Positions 26,559 to 38,282 of a stretch of DNA of 64,000 bases are shown in pieces (the first letter of the stretch is position 1; each line of letters starts with the position of its first letter). The stretch spans positions 142,979 through 206,978 of the forward strand of contig JACRDD010000020.1 of NCBI GenBank assembly GCA_016218685.1, in the 5' to 3' direction. The notes beneath the pieces are model-generated. The model saw nothing but the letters and a program-made list of their open reading frames with translations, had not been told where the DNA came from and searched no databases. The position numbers and the translations under genes were made by a program. The DNA comes from Desulfobacterales bacterium. Lineage in GTDB: Bacteria > Desulfobacterota > Desulfobacteria > Desulfobacterales > Desulfosarcinaceae.

Positions 26559-27536
26559 ATGAAACGCTGGCTGCTGCAAAACTGGTTTTTAATCGGATTG
26601 GCTACCGCCGTTCTCCTGGCCTGGCTGTTTCCCGAGCCCGGCGCCACGGGCGGCGTGCTGCACAGCCAGTTGCTGACCCGCTGGGGGGTGATGCTGATCT
26701 TCTTCTTCCAGGGCCTGACCCTGTCGCTGACGGTTCTGCGAAGCGGCGTGATGCAATGGCAACTGCACCTCTTCGTGCAGCTCTTTGTCTTTGGCCTGAT
26801 CCCCCTGCTGGCGCTGACCCTGATCACCCTGGGGCGTGCCTTGTTGCCCGAAGCCTTGCGCCTGGGTTTTCTGCTCTTGGCGGTGCTGCCCACGACCATC
26901 GCCACCAACGTGGCTTATACTGCCCTGACCCGCGGGAATGTGGCCGGAGCCGTTTTCAACTCCACCCTGTCCAACCTGGCCGGCATTTTCATCACCCCCC
27001 TGTGGATCGGCCTGTGGCTGAGGGCGGGCGGCGTCACCTTGCCCATGGGCAAGCTGTTTCTCGATATCTCCCTGATGTTGTTGGCGCCGCTGCTCGCGGG
27101 TCAGGTATGCCGGCCGTTTGTCCAAAGGTCGGTGGACCGCCACAAAGCGAAACTCTCCATCGCCAGCAGCCTCATCATCCTGTTCATCGTCCACGCGGCT
27201 TTCTGCAACTCCTGGAAGAACAACATCTGGGCCGTCCACGGCAACAGCACCATCCTGCTGGCCGCGGGCGGCGCGGTTCTGCTCTTTTCTTGCGCCACCG
27301 CCTTGGCGTATTCAGGCGCGCGGCTGCTGCGCTTCGAACCCGGCAATGCCCGGGCCGCCCTGTTCTGCGCCCCCCAGAAGACCCTGGCGGCCGGTGCCCC
27401 GCTGGCCAAGCTGATCTTTGCGTCCCATCCGGACCTCAGCCTGATTCTGCTGCCCATCATGCTCTACCACCCCCTGCAACTGCTGGCCGGTGGCTTGATG
27501 GTTCATCGCATCAACCACCCCTCACCGAAAAAATAG
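26559..27536 (+). CDS. Bile acid:sodium symporter (BASS) family transporter, SBF-like
   Basis: Inner-membrane sodium-coupled transporter of 325 residues with about nine or ten hydrophobic helices. LAVLPTTIATNVAYTALTRGN matches the conserved crossover region of the YfeH/SBF-like group. The chosen ATG at 26559 gives the usual N-terminus (MKRWLLQNWFLIGL); GGAG is about 12 bases upstream. In-frame codons further up are not family-like. Substrates of this subgroup are mostly unknown; the divergent acyl-CoA ligase suggests an organic acid, as inference. Confidence 0.9.
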   Translation: MKRWLLQNWFLIGLATAVLLAWLFPEPGATGGVLHSQLLTRWGVMLIFFFQGLTLSLTVLRSGVMQWQLHLFVQLFVFGLIPLLALTLITLGRALLPEALRLGFLLLAVLPTTIATNVAYTALTRGNVAGAVFNSTLSNLAGIFITPLWIGLWLRAGGVTLPMGKLFLDISLMLLAPLLAGQVCRPFVQRSVDRHKAKLSIASSLIILFIVHAAFCNSWKNNIWAVHGNSTILLAAGGAVLLFSCATALAYSGARLLRFEPGNARAALFCAPQKTLAAGAPLAKLIFASHPDLSLILLPIMLYHPLQLLAGGLMVHRINHPSPKK

Positions 27537-27537
27537 A

Positions 27538-27569
27538 AAAAGGGCTTAGATTTGCATCTAAGCCCTTTT
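27538..27569. terminator. Bidirectional terminator after the BASS gene and the tRNA operon
   Basis: AAAAGGGCTTAGAT and ATCTAAGCCCTTTT form a perfect 14-bp stem with a TTGC loop. It starts two bases after the transporter stop and lies eight bases past the 3' end of tRNA-Asp on the other strand. Confidence 0.93.
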
Positions 27570-27576
27570 ATATTAA

Positions 27577-27654
27577 TGGCGGGAGCGACGAGACTCGAAC
27601 TCGCGACCTCCGGCGTGACAGGCCGGCGTTCTAACCGAACTGAACTACACCCCC
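27577..27654 (-). tRNA. tRNA-Asp (anticodon GTC)
   Basis: The minus strand folds as a cloverleaf: acceptor GGGGGTG/CGCTCCC, D-stem GTTC, anticodon loop CTGTCAC, T-loop TTCGAGT, discriminator G and encoded CCA. Length 78 with CCA. It lies 75 bases after tRNA-Val and probably shares its transcript. Confidence 0.97.
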
Positions 27655-27729
27655 GCAAACCCGTATATGTTGTGACCGTCGACTCATTTTATCCGCTTGC
27701 CCTGCCGGATCGACGATCAAGTAACCGAA

Positions 27730-27805
27730 TGGTAGGCGGAACAGGGCTTGAACCTGTGACCCTCGGCTTGTAAGGCCGATGCTCTCCCAGCTGAGCTACC
27801 CGCCC
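27730..27805 (-). tRNA. tRNA-Val (anticodon TAC)
   Basis: Cloverleaf on the minus strand with acceptor GGGCGGG/TCCGCCT (two G-U pairs), anticodon stem TCGGC/GCCGA around CTTACAA, T-loop TTCAAGC, and encoded CCA. Length 76. Confidence 0.97.
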
Positions 27806-27846
27806 ACAAATCATGGAACCTGTTGAGGGCCCCAAATAGAAGGCCG

Positions 27847-27875
27847 TAACTACCAGTTCATCCCTTGCCTGTCAA
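27847..27875 (-). promoter_or_regulatory. Promoter of the tRNA-Val/tRNA-Asp operon
   Basis: On the minus strand TTGACA (27875-27870), a 17-base spacer and TAGTTA (27852-27847), about 40 bases before the tRNA-Val 5' end and just after the lon stop codon. Confidence 0.6.
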
Positions 27876-27901
27876 GCGCTTTTCCAACCCGATTTTACCC
27901 C

Positions 27902-30349
<2,448 letters not shown>

Positions 30350-30403
30350 AGTTTTAAGCCGGCATCGCCGGTAGTATTAATTTTTAAAGGTTAATTTCGA
30401 AGG

Positions 30404-30433
30404 TATAAAGTTTGTGGTCGATCGATCTGTCAA
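30404..30433 (-). promoter_or_regulatory. Promoter of lon
   Basis: TTGACA (30433-30428) and TTTATA (30409-30404) on the minus strand with an 18-base spacer, about 55 bases before the lon ATG. It follows a GGCGATA/TATCGCC hairpin (30440-30467) that may end the clpX transcript, though that hairpin lacks a T-run. Confidence 0.6.
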
Positions 30434-30474
30434 GACCCCGGCGATACCCGCTCGCGCGGATATCGCCATAGGGT

Positions 30475-31719
30475 TTAAGCCTGTTTCTTGGTCTGTTCGT
30501 AAAGCAGGATCGGATCTTCCTTGTGCAACACCACATCTTCGCTGATGACGCACTCTTTCACGTTTTCGATGGAAGGAATCTCGTACATGATGTCCAGCAT
30601 GCAGTTTTCCAGGATCGCCCGCAAACCGCGCGCCCCCGATTTGCGCTTGATGGCCTGATCGGCCACGGCGGCCAGGGCGCTGTCGGTGAGGCGCAGGTTG
30701 ACGCCTTCCACCTCGAACAGCTTCTGGTACTGTTTGACCAGAGCGTTCTTGGGCTCGGTCAGGATGCGCACCAGGGTCTTGGCGCTCAATTCGTCCAAGG
30801 TGGCGATCACCGGCAGACGGCCCAGGAATTCGGGAATCATGCCGTATTTGATCAGGTCCTCGGGTTGTACCTCCTTGAGAATCTCGCCCAGGGAGGCCTC
30901 TTTCTCCTTGACCACCTTGGCGCCGAAGCCCATGGTTTTGGAACCCATGCGGCGCCTGACGATCTGATCGAGGCCGTTGAAGGTGCCGCCGCAGATAAAC
31001 AGGATGTTGGAAGTATCAACTTTGACGAAATCCTGCTGTGGATGCTTGCGCCCACCCTTGGGCGGCACGCTGGCCATGGTGCCTTCGATGATCTTGAGCA
31101 ACGCCTGCTGGACGCCTTCGCCGGAGACATCCCGGGTGATCGAGGGATTGTCCGATTTGCTGGCGATCTTGTCGATCTCGTCGATGTAGACGATGCCGCG
31201 CTTGGCCTTCTCCACGTCATAGTCGGCGTTTTGCAGGAGCGACAGGATGATGTTCTCCACATCTTCGCCCACGTAGCCGGCCTCGGTCAAACTGGTGGCA
31301 TCCGCGATGGTAAAGGGCACATTGAGAAAACGGGCCAGGGTCTGGGCCAGCAAGGTCTTGCCGCTGCCCGTGGGGCCGATGAGCAGAATATTGCTCTTCT
31401 GGATCTCCACATCGCTGGTGCTCAGCACCGAATCGAGCCGCTTGTAGTGGTTGTACACCGCCACCGCCAAGATCTTCTTGGCGGTCTCCTGCTCGATGAC
31501 GTACTCATCCAGCTTGTTCTTGATCTCCTTGGGAATCATCAGATTGGAAAGCTCACCGGCTTCCTTCTCCGACTCTTCCTCGATGATCTCGCTGCAGAGC
31601 TGGATGCACTCATCGCAGATGTAAACAGCCGGACCGGCGATGAGCTTTTTTACCTCTTTCTGGTTCTTGCCGCAGAATGAACAAAAGAGGTTGTCGTTTG
31701 GATCGTCTTTTTTTGCCAT
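30475..31719 (-). CDS. clpX: ATP-dependent Clp protease ATP-binding subunit ClpX
   Basis: AAA+ unfoldase that feeds substrates to ClpP. Residues about 12-45 form the zinc-binding domain (CSFCGKNQ and CDECIQLC). Walker A is GPTGSGKT, Walker [11 protein letters not shown], and the pore-loop-bearing AAA core and C-terminal sensor 2 ([10 protein letters not shown]) are intact. The 414-residue length is standard. It starts five bases after the clpP stop, so the two are coupled. Confidence 0.98.
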   Translation of the reverse strand: MAKKDDPNDNLFCSFCGKNQKEVKKLIAGPAVYICDECIQLCSEIIEEESEKEAGELSNLMIPKEIKNKLDEYVIEQETAKKILAVAVYNHYKRLDSVLSTSDVEIQKSNILLIGPTGSGKTLLAQTLARFLNVPFTIADATSLTEAGYVGEDVENIILSLLQNADYDVEKAKRGIVYIDEIDKIASKSDNPSITRDVSGEGVQQALLKIIEGTMASVPPKGGRKHPQQDFVKVDTSNILFICGGTFNGLDQIVRRRMGSKTMGFGAKVVKEKEASLGEILKEVQPEDLIKYGMIPEFLGRLPVIATLDELSAKTLVRILTEPKNALVKQYQKLFEVEGVNLRLTDSALAAVADQAIKRKSGARGLRAILENCMLDIMYEIPSIENVKECVISEDVVLHKEDPILLYEQTKKQA

Positions 31720-31724
31720 GGCAA

Positions 31725-32339
31725 TTACTTCTCCAGCTTATCGAGATGCTCCAGGTCGTCCCGATTACGAATCACATGATCGATGATGCCGTAATCCCTG
31801 GCTTCAATACCCGATAAGAAATAGTCCCGGTCCGTATCCCTCTGAATCTGGGGAAGGTCTTTTCCGGTGTGCTCCTTGAGGATCTTGTTCAAGGTTTCCT
31901 TCATGCGCAGAATCTCTTTGGCCTGGATCTCGATGTCCGACGCCTGGCCCTGGAAACCGCCCATGGGCTGGTGGATCATGATGCGCGAATTGGGCAGCGA
32001 ATAGCGCTTTTTAGCGGTTCCGGCCGCCAGCAAAAGGGCGCCCATACTGGCCGCCTGGCCGATGCAAACCGTCGCGATGTCGGGCTTGATGTACTGCATG
32101 GTGTCGTACACTGCCAGACCGGCCGTCACCACGCCGCCCGGGGAGTTGATGTAAAAGTTGATATCTTTGTCCGGATCTTCGGATTCAAGAAACAGCAACT
32201 GGGCGATTAACAGGTTGGCCACCTCGTCGTTGATGGCGGTTCCCAGAAATATGATTCGGTCCTTGAGCAGTCGCGAATAGATGTCATAGGCGCGCTCGCC
32301 ACGACTGGTTTGGTCGATAACCATTGGGATCACTGGCAC
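31725..32339 (-). CDS. clpP: ATP-dependent Clp protease proteolytic subunit ClpP
   Basis: Serine peptidase forming the tetradecameric chamber of ClpXP. The 204-residue protein has the catalytic triad S98 ([10 protein letters not shown]), H123 (MIHQPMGG) and D172, matching the E. coli numbering closely. A short N-terminal propeptide of the usual kind may be removed. It lies between tig and clpX; the spacing from tig is about 150 bases, so it may have an additional promoter. Confidence 0.98.
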   Translation of the reverse strand: MPVIPMVIDQTSRGERAYDIYSRLLKDRIIFLGTAINDEVANLLIAQLLFLESEDPDKDINFYINSPGGVVTAGLAVYDTMQYIKPDIATVCIGQAASMGALLLAAGTAKKRYSLPNSRIMIHQPMGGFQGQASDIEIQAKEILRMKETLNKILKEHTGKDLPQIQRDTDRDYFLSGIEARDYGIIDHVIRNRDDLEHLDKLEK

Positions 32340-32493
32340 GATGAAACTCCTTTACTTTGCATGGTTAAATCGCCCCGCACGGAACCGCACCGGCTCGAAC
32401 CATCCTTTTTTCGAAGGTTCGAACCGATTATATCGCCTCTGGTTTAGAGATCAATAGCGCTTATTGCCCGGGATTGATGACGGGCACACACCA

Positions 32494-33804
32494 TCACGAT
32501 TTGGTTTCCGGCGCGGCCTCCTTAAAATTGCCGTTCTCTATGATAATCCGCAATGCCTTCTTTTCAAGCAACGTGTGTTTAAAAAAGGCCAGGCTGTCTT
32601 TGTCCTGATTATAAAACGCCTTGATGGTGTCGATGGGTTGACGGTAGGTGTCCGCCATCTCCTGCAAGCCCTTTTCCAGTTCCTCGTTGCTCAGTTCCAA
32701 TTTTTCCTGCTCGATGAGCTTGGAAAGAATCAAGTGCCGACGGACCTGCTTTTCGGCCACCGGCCGGTACTTTTCAGCCAGAATGGCCCGCGAAAGGCCC
32801 GCCTCTTCCAAGGATCGGTTGTTGTCGGAAAAGGAGCGCTCGGCATCGTTGAGAATGTGTTCCAGCTCGCCATCAATCATGGTATCGGGCACTTCGAACG
32901 AAGCTTGTTCCAGCAACTTCGTAAAAATCTGTTCGTTGAGCTCCTGCTCCATGCGCTTTTCGTAGCCGTTGGTCAGGTTCTCCCGAATCTTGGCGGTCAA
33001 TGCGTCCAGGGAGTCGAACTGATCGCCGAGGCTTTTGGCGAATTGATCGTCCAGGGGCGGTAGGATCTCCTCACGGATTTCGTTGAGTTTGACCTTGAAC
33101 TGAACCTGCTGACCGGCCATATCCTTGCTAAAATAATCCTCGGGGAAGGTGACGTCGATCTCCTTGAAATCACCAGCCTTCATGCCCACCAAGCCCTCGT
33201 CCAGGTCTTTGACCACCCGGCCTTCACCCAGTTTGACGATGAAATTCTCGGTCTTTTGCGTCGGGGCATATGGCTGGCCGTCTTTGAATCCCTCGTAATC
33301 GATCACCGCCACGTCACCCTTCTGCAGGGGCCGGTCGGTTTCGATCTTCTTCTGTTGGGCCAGGTTGCGCTGCATCATCTTGAGCTGCAAGTCGACCTCT
33401 TCGTCGCTAATCGTATAATTGCGCTTGGTCAGTTCCAATCCCTTGCACTGTATGTCGGCGATCTCGGGCCGCACTTCCACGGCGGCATCGAAGACATAGG
33501 CGCTTTTTTCCTGAAGCTCGGGCGGATCTACTTTGGGGCCGCCCACGATTTTCAGCTCGGTCTCCTTAAGGGCATGCAGGAACCCCTCCTGGATCAACTT
33601 GGAGGTCACATCGGCGCGCACATCCTTGCCGTAGATGCGCTCCAATACCGCGCGCGGCGCCTTGCCGGGGCGAAACCCTTTGACCTTGGCGTTCTTTTTA
33701 AGCTCACCGTAGGCGCTGTCCACTTCCCGCGTCACGACCTCAGGGGGCACTTCGATGTGTAACACCTTTTTAACACTGCTCTGATTCTCAACCGTTACTT
33801 TCAT
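32494..33804 (-). CDS. tig: Trigger factor, ribosome-associated chaperone and prolyl isomerase
   Basis: Binds at the ribosomal exit tunnel and aids folding of nascent chains. The 436-residue protein has the N-terminal ribosome-binding domain with the signature GFRPGKAPRAVLE, the FKBP-type PPIase domain (about 155-235, GDVAVIDYEGF and DFKEIDVTFPEDY), and a long helical C-terminal chaperone domain. I chose the ATG at 33804, ten bases after AAAGG; a TTG two codons earlier is an alternative. It is the first gene of the tig-clpP-clpX-lon run. Confidence 0.97.
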   Translation of the reverse strand: MKVTVENQSSVKKVLHIEVPPEVVTREVDSAYGELKKNAKVKGFRPGKAPRAVLERIYGKDVRADVTSKLIQEGFLHALKETELKIVGGPKVDPPELQEKSAYVFDAAVEVRPEIADIQCKGLELTKRNYTISDEEVDLQLKMMQRNLAQQKKIETDRPLQKGDVAVIDYEGFKDGQPYAPTQKTENFIVKLGEGRVVKDLDEGLVGMKAGDFKEIDVTFPEDYFSKDMAGQQVQFKVKLNEIREEILPPLDDQFAKSLGDQFDSLDALTAKIRENLTNGYEKRMEQELNEQIFTKLLEQASFEVPDTMIDGELEHILNDAERSFSDNNRSLEEAGLSRAILAEKYRPVAEKQVRRHLILSKLIEQEKLELSNEELEKGLQEMADTYRQPIDTIKAFYNQDKDSLAFFKHTLLEKKALRIIIENGNFKEAAPETKS

Positions 33805-34046
33805 CGCCAAGCTACCTTTCTAAACCAATAATAAAGTGCCCCGGCCCTTCGGTCCCAAGGCACTTGCATTTTCCGCTCCACCCTTTGCAAGCCACCCAAG
33901 AATCGTTCAAAGGCAGGAGTTTTCCAATAAAAACGAAGATGGCGCAAGCCCATCGGTCGCCGGAGAGTTGGCGCGGGCGGGCATTGGCCGGCTTCGAAGC
34001 TTAAAGACAACCACCGTTTTTTGGCGTGGTGGATGGATGGTCCCTA

Positions 34047-34133
34047 TGGTGCGAGAGGGGAGACTTGAACTCCCACTCTGTCGCCAGAGCTGGATCCTAA
34101 GTCCAGTGCGTCTACCAATTCCGCCACTCTCGC
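34047..34133 (-). tRNA. tRNA-Leu (anticodon TAG)
   Basis: Class II tRNA on the minus strand: acceptor GCGAGAG/CTCTCGC, anticodon loop ACTTAGG-type with TAG, a long variable arm (CTCTGGCGACAGAG), T-loop TTCAAGT and encoded CCA. Length 87. Confidence 0.97.
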
Positions 34134-34164
34134 AGAGCTTATGGTCAAGACCTGATTTATGTGC

Positions 34165-34192
34165 TTGACTTACAAACGTTTTCAACTAAACT
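34165..34192 (+). promoter_or_regulatory. Putative promoter of the amidase gene
   Basis: TTGACT (34165-34170) and TAAACT (34187-34192) with a 16-base spacer, about 40 bases before the amidase ATG. The spacing is slightly short. Confidence 0.35.
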
Positions 34193-34228
34193 GCCTTTTA
34201 AAAAGGAAATTAGTTAATATTAAACCAC

Positions 34229-35005
34229 ATGGGTGTCAAGCGAAATAAAGCCGCGCCGCGCCCACCCGGAACGCCGTTGCGCCTACCTATTATATATATG
34301 CTCATTGCTATTCTGGGATGGTGCGGGAGCACTGCCTGGGGCAATCCGTCCGATCCGCCGGCCGCAACGCGCGGCATCATCGCTATAGATCCGGGTCACG
34401 GCGGAAAGCAAAACGGCAGCCGCAGCCCCCAAGGCTTTTTGGAAAAAGAGATCTGCCTGGCCCTGGCGCGCCAATTGGCCATTTTGCTCGAACCGGATTT
34501 CCGGGTGATCCTCACCCGCAGCGACGACTACGACCTGCCGCTCACGGAGCGGACCGGCATCGCCAATCATCACCGGGCCGATCTCTTCATCAGCCTGCAC
34601 ACCGCCGCCGGCTTCGTGCCGGCCGCCAGCGGCATCGCCATCTATACATACAAGCCTGCGGCCAAAGGCCCCGGCCTTGACCGCGAACCCAGCGATGCTT
34701 CGGAGGTTGCCGTTTGGCACCTTGCGCAACTGCCGCACAGCACCGCAAGCCGCAACCTGGCCCTCCTTTTTCAGCAGCAGTTCGAGGCCATGCCGGGCGC
34801 CCCGGCCGTGCAGACCGGTCAAGGCCCCCTGGTGGTGTTGGCCGGGGCTGACATGCCGGCCGTGCTCATCGAGGTCGGCTATCTGACCCACCCCGCCACC
34901 GCGGAGCGCCTGAACACTCCCGCGGGCCAAATCCTCTACGCCCAGGCCATGGCCCGAGCCATCGACAGCTTCTTTGCCGCCAGACGGCAGAGCGCCCAGC
35001 CCTGA
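34229..35005 (+). CDS. N-acetylmuramoyl-L-alanine amidase (Amidase_3 family)
   Basis: Zinc-dependent peptidoglycan amidase that cleaves the bond between MurNAc and L-Ala, acting in the periplasm during cell separation. The 258-residue protein has an N-terminal hydrophobic signal (about 20-36) and a catalytic domain with zinc ligands H57 (DPGHGG), E72 and H124 (ISLHTAAG), and the catalytic E215 (VLIEVGYLT). No SPOR or AMIN domain is present, so it is a minimal AmiC-like enzyme. The ribosome binding site is weak. Confidence 0.92.
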   Translation: MGVKRNKAAPRPPGTPLRLPIIYMLIAILGWCGSTAWGNPSDPPAATRGIIAIDPGHGGKQNGSRSPQGFLEKEICLALARQLAILLEPDFRVILTRSDDYDLPLTERTGIANHHRADLFISLHTAAGFVPAASGIAIYTYKPAAKGPGLDREPSDASEVAVWHLAQLPHSTASRNLALLFQQQFEAMPGAPAVQTGQGPLVVLAGADMPAVLIEVGYLTHPATAERLNTPAGQILYAQAMARAIDSFFAARRQSAQP

Positions 35006-35116
35006 CACCGCGGCGCCAAATCCATAATCTTTGTTGATATATCAAGCGAGTTCGGCCTGTCCGAGCGCCAACGCTCTTGCGCCATATCTGCGAGCATGGT
35101 ATGCAGCCAGCCATAT

Positions 35117-35193
35117 CGGGGCGTGGCGCAGCCTGGTAGCGCACCTGCTTTGGGAGCAGGGAGTCGAAGGTTCAAATCCTTTCGCCCCGACCA
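35117..35193 (+). tRNA. tRNA-Pro (anticodon TGG)
   Basis: Cloverleaf with acceptor CGGGGCG/CGCCCCG, anticodon loop TTTGGGA, T-loop TTCAAAT, discriminator A and encoded CCA. Length 77. It borders a stretch of decayed accessory genes, so it may have served as an integration site. Confidence 0.97.
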
Positions 35194-35204
35194 TAAATAA
35201 CGAT

Positions 35205-35236
35205 GGGTTACGGAATATTCCGTAACCCTTTTTTTA
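35205..35236 (+). terminator. Terminator of tRNA-Pro
   Basis: GGGTTACGGAAT and ATTCCGTAACCC form a perfect palindrome followed by seven T, twelve bases after the tRNA 3' end. Confidence 0.93.
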
Positions 35237-35274
35237 TTGTCCGGGTACAAGATCCAACGAAGCGCTGGGGGCTA

Positions 35275-36057
35275 TTACCCACTTGATTTGTGTGCTTTGC
35301 GATGCTGCACCAACAGATCGTCCACCAGCGTGGCCGAAACGCCATAACGCTGCCGCGATCGCTCCCGGATCTCATCGGCCTGGTCGTGCCGGCCGGCGGA
35401 GTCCAGGGGGCGGGACTGGAAGCTGAATGGCGGCAGGCTTTGACTACCCGCGGACATCTTGCAATAGCCGCAAAAGTTGGGCAGCCGCACGATGTCCAAT
35501 ATGCCGCAGGAGGGCCAAAAGAGCGCGCTCATCTCCCGGGCATCCTCTTTGCCCAGGCGGAAAACCACCATGGTGCCCACATTGCCGTGCACGCTGTCCA
35601 GCAGCGTGTCCTTGCGGGTGTTGGCCACGGCACTGGTCAACTGTTTGGTATATTGCGACCCCAGGACGATGCCGATGCCGTATTTACGGATCTCGCTTAA
35701 AAGCGCCGCGAGGAGATGGCCCGGCACCAGGCCGGCTTCATCCACGTAGATGAAGTGCTCCCGGCCCCGGGCCGAAGCCAGCGGTCCGCGCTTCATGGCC
35801 GCCATCCTCAGCCGCGCCAGCAGCATGGTGCATAGCAAGCCGCACACCGATTCACCGAAATCGCCGCGGGCCAGCTTGATCAGAAAGATCTTGTTTTAGC
35901 CGATGATCGCGTCGAAATCGAGTCGACTTCGCTCCTGGCCAAAGATGCGTCGCAAGGCTCGCTGCCGCAGCGTTTCCACATTGTCCACCGGCGCGAAGGA
36001 GAGATGGCGGAAAAAGACCGGCGACGGGAGCTCTTGCCCACACTTGTCTTGATCAAT
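35275..36057 (-). pseudogene. Remnant of a conjugative-transfer (VirD4/TraD/HerA-like) ATPase
   Basis: The minus-strand frame contains the C-terminal half of a coupling-protein-type ATPase: FIYVDEAG is a Walker B strand, followed by SEIRKYGIGIVLGSQYTKQL and HGNVGTMVVFRLGKEDA, as in TraD/TraG-like proteins. The reading frame continues upstream past an in-frame TAA at 35898-35896. On the other side the matching text DAIIG lies before and NKIFLIKLARGDFGES after the stop, so a single gene was interrupted. A further TGA at 36060-36058 ends the open region, and the N-terminal Walker A half is missing. Clearly non-functional. Confidence 0.8.
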
Positions 36058-36112
36058 TCACCACCTCCCTTCCATCACACTCCTAAAAGACGGCGAACGC
36101 GCCTATCCATTT

Positions 36113-36149
36113 CAAAAAATGGCAGCCCCCCTGGGGCCAGGAGCTGCCA
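36113..36149 (-). terminator. Terminator after the nucleotidyltransferase gene
   Basis: On the minus strand TGGCAGC and GCTGCCA pair around a GC-rich internal loop and are followed by ATTTTTT. It lies about 50 bases after the stop codon. Confidence 0.75.
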
Positions 36150-36201
36150 CTGACCATTCAACTTTTCAAAGTGGAGCGTCCAAAAGAAAAATGAACGTCT
36201 C

Positions 36202-37023
36202 CTACCGCAAACCCATCGCCCCCTTCAAGAAACGATCAAAGGTAGCCCAAACATACTGTTTCAATTGATCGTCGTTCAACTTCTCATAAGCATTGGACGG
36301 ACGCTGGCTCAAAACCAACAAGACCCCTTCGGAATCGAGCGCATTGAAAGCACTCCTCATGTTTTTCAAGAAAGTCTTGAACCAGGCGGGATACTTCTGC
36401 TTCAGAGAAGATAGGCCATCTATGATCTCCGCGCGTAATGGGTCATCCCGCGACAAGAGATCAAACGCATAATATAGATCCTTGGCTTTCTTAACTTTGT
36501 CCCTGCGCCGCGGGAAAACCAGGCCCTTGTTCAGAATAAACGCAGCCGGCGAAGGCACTTTGACCGAAAGCGGAGAGTCAAGATCCCCAAGGACAATCGT
36601 AATCGTGTTTTCCACCAGAACCGAAAGAAACCTCAGGGCTTCGGCATGAAGCCCTTCCTGAACTTCAACAACGACTTCAGAATCGGAGCCTCGCTGATCC
36701 GTTAAAAATTCGATCTCCACATCGCAACCTTCAATTTGCCCTTGGTAATGTATAAGCGGTGGATTGGCGCGCGTTTTAAATATAGACGCAAGACCTGCTT
36801 GCGTAAGCAATTGATCGACCGTATTTTCATCGATCACGGGGAGTGTATCTTTGACCAGCAAATCGATATCGCGCGTAAACAGGGGTTGCGTGTTGCTGTC
36901 GGCGAGCAGATAGCGACTGTATAAGAACGGAACCCAACCGCCGCCGATAACAATACTGGGCAAATATGCTTCTAAAATCTTCAAAGTTTTGAAGAAGCCA
37001 ATTTCGAGATTCTTGTTGTTCAT
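36202..37023 (-). CDS. Nucleotidyltransferase of an AbiEii-like toxin pair
   Basis: A 274-residue protein with the DNA polymerase beta-type nucleotidyltransferase core: GGGWVPF (27-33) and the metal-binding pair D52 and D54 in TRDIDLLV, then a helical C-terminal region. Proteins of this kind act as toxins in type IV-like AbiE modules, probably by modifying tRNA or proteins, although this branch is uncharacterised. The ATG at 37023 directly follows the stop of the antitoxin-like gene (three bases; a GTG one codon earlier abuts it). AGAAGAA provides a weak ribosome binding site. It ends in a terminator. Confidence 0.8.
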   Translation of the reverse strand: MNNKNLEIGFFKTLKILEAYLPSIVIGGGWVPFLYSRYLLADSNTQPLFTRDIDLLVKDTLPVIDENTVDQLLTQAGLASIFKTRANPPLIHYQGQIEGCDVEIEFLTDQRGSDSEVVVEVQEGLHAEALRFLSVLVENTITIVLGDLDSPLSVKVPSPAAFILNKGLVFPRRRDKVKKAKDLYYAFDLLSRDDPLRAEIIDGLSSLKQKYPAWFKTFLKNMRSAFNALDSEGVLLVLSQRPSNAYEKLNDDQLKQYVWATFDRFLKGAMGLR

Positions 37024-37026
37024 CAC

Positions 37027-38091
37027 TTATTCTTCCAGAAATTGGGCCAGGCATGACCGGTATATATGGTCTGCCTGTTCCCTCCCTCTTAGCGGATAAT
37101 TGTATAGGTCAAGATAGAGCTGTAAATCCGAGACAACTTCCAGCCCGCCGATTTCGCGGCTATCGTACCAAACCGAATGCGTGTAAAAGGGAACCATCAG
37201 AATCAGATTGGCCCCCTGCGTCACTTCAGTCAACTCCAAGGCCTTTTTAAAAGACGCAATATGCCCCGGGGTTTCGATATAAACATGCACCTCGTTGAAA
37301 GTGGCATATGGCGCCACCAGACTGGCACCGGCATGCAGCGCCAGACAATGGTTCGGCAGTTCGCCCTTCACGTGGCGCAACTTTGCCATGAGTTCAGCGG
37401 GCTCCTTTGCCAGGCAAAAGAAATAGGACGATCTGTTCTTGCGAAAATCATAGCCGCGCACCCAATCCGCCAACACACCGTTGGGATCTCTCAATTTCAG
37501 CTTTGCGTCCGAGCGCATGATGTACTCGCGGCGTTCCAATTCTTTGGCCATGCGCGAGACAAAGCCCGGATCGAGCCCTGCTTGCTGGGCGATCTCTCGC
37601 ACCCCCCAAGCTCTTGAACCGCCATGCAGCAGCAATCTGAGTACCAAAGAGGCCTTGTCCGAGAAAGGGTCGCGGCCTTCCCTGCTTTCGGGGAATTTAC
37701 TGGGAAAGCCCAACCGCTCGACATAGAGGGATTCATAGGCCAAAAACACGTTCCCGGATAAATCCAAAAAATTCATTCCGGCGCGCTTGCAAAGCGCCTG
37801 CTTTGGAGGACTCAGGTATGGCGCCACGATCACCGGCACCCCCTTCTGGCCAGACCCTGCAAGGGCTTTCAGCTTGTTGATCTTGTTATTAAAGGCCGGG
37901 CTGGAGCCTTGGCCCACAATTTCACCCACCAGCTCGAAACGCAACTTTTGAAACACGACCAACCCACCGAAGTCGACCTGCTGCTGCCGGCCGGTGCGCG
38001 GCCGCCATCGAAGATCGATGCGCAAACCTTCAACAGGAATAAGCTGCTTCAGCTCGGCCTTGAGTTTATCGAAAATTTGAGATTCCAGCAT
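37027..38091 (-). CDS. AbiEi-like antitoxin / transcriptional regulator with winged helix
   Basis: A 354-residue protein of the type IV antitoxin AbiEi group with an extended architecture. The N-terminal 110 residues look like a restriction-endonuclease-type fold, including VPVIVAPYLSP and KRAGMNFLDLSGN. A winged helix follows (VREIAQQAGLDPGFVSRMAKELERREYI read in parts, about 160-190). The C-terminal half is the AbiEi effector region. It precedes the nucleotidyltransferase with a three-base gap. The start codon is only three bases from a set of GTGTTGCC repeats, which suggests autoregulation. Antitoxin activity is inferred from this context. Confidence 0.78.
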   Translation of the reverse strand: MLESQIFDKLKAELKQLIPVEGLRIDLRWRPRTGRQQQVDFGGLVVFQKLRFELVGEIVGQGSSPAFNNKINKLKALAGSGQKGVPVIVAPYLSPPKQALCKRAGMNFLDLSGNVFLAYESLYVERLGFPSKFPESREGRDPFSDKASLVLRLLLHGGSRAWGVREIAQQAGLDPGFVSRMAKELERREYIMRSDAKLKLRDPNGVLADWVRGYDFRKNRSSYFFCLAKEPAELMAKLRHVKGELPNHCLALHAGASLVAPYATFNEVHVYIETPGHIASFKKALELTEVTQGANLILMVPFYTHSVWYDSREIGGLEVVSDLQLYLDLYNYPLRGREQADHIYRSCLAQFLEE

Positions 38092-38093
38092 AA

Positions 38094-38151
38094 GTGTTGC
38101 CCATTATTATTGTGTTGCCCAATCGGACAACAGATACATATCAGGCAACAC
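38094..38151. promoter_or_regulatory. Repeat operator upstream of the AbiEi-like gene
   Basis: GTGTTGCCCA occurs twice in direct orientation (38094-38103 and 38112-38121, an 18-base phase), and the inverted form GGCAACAC at 38144-38151. On the minus strand a TTGACA (38157-38152) with a TATCTG 17 bases on overlaps these copies. This is the layout expected for negative autoregulation by the encoded winged-helix antitoxin. Confidence 0.6.
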
Positions 38152-38282
38152 ATTGTCAACATAAACCTATATATCTAATGGCGTCACAGTTAGCCCCCTC
38201 GTCCCCAAGGACGAGCGATCGTGAACGCTTTTTCAATTACCGGCCGGTTGACGACTGTCGCGTGACAGTTTACAGTCGGCCC

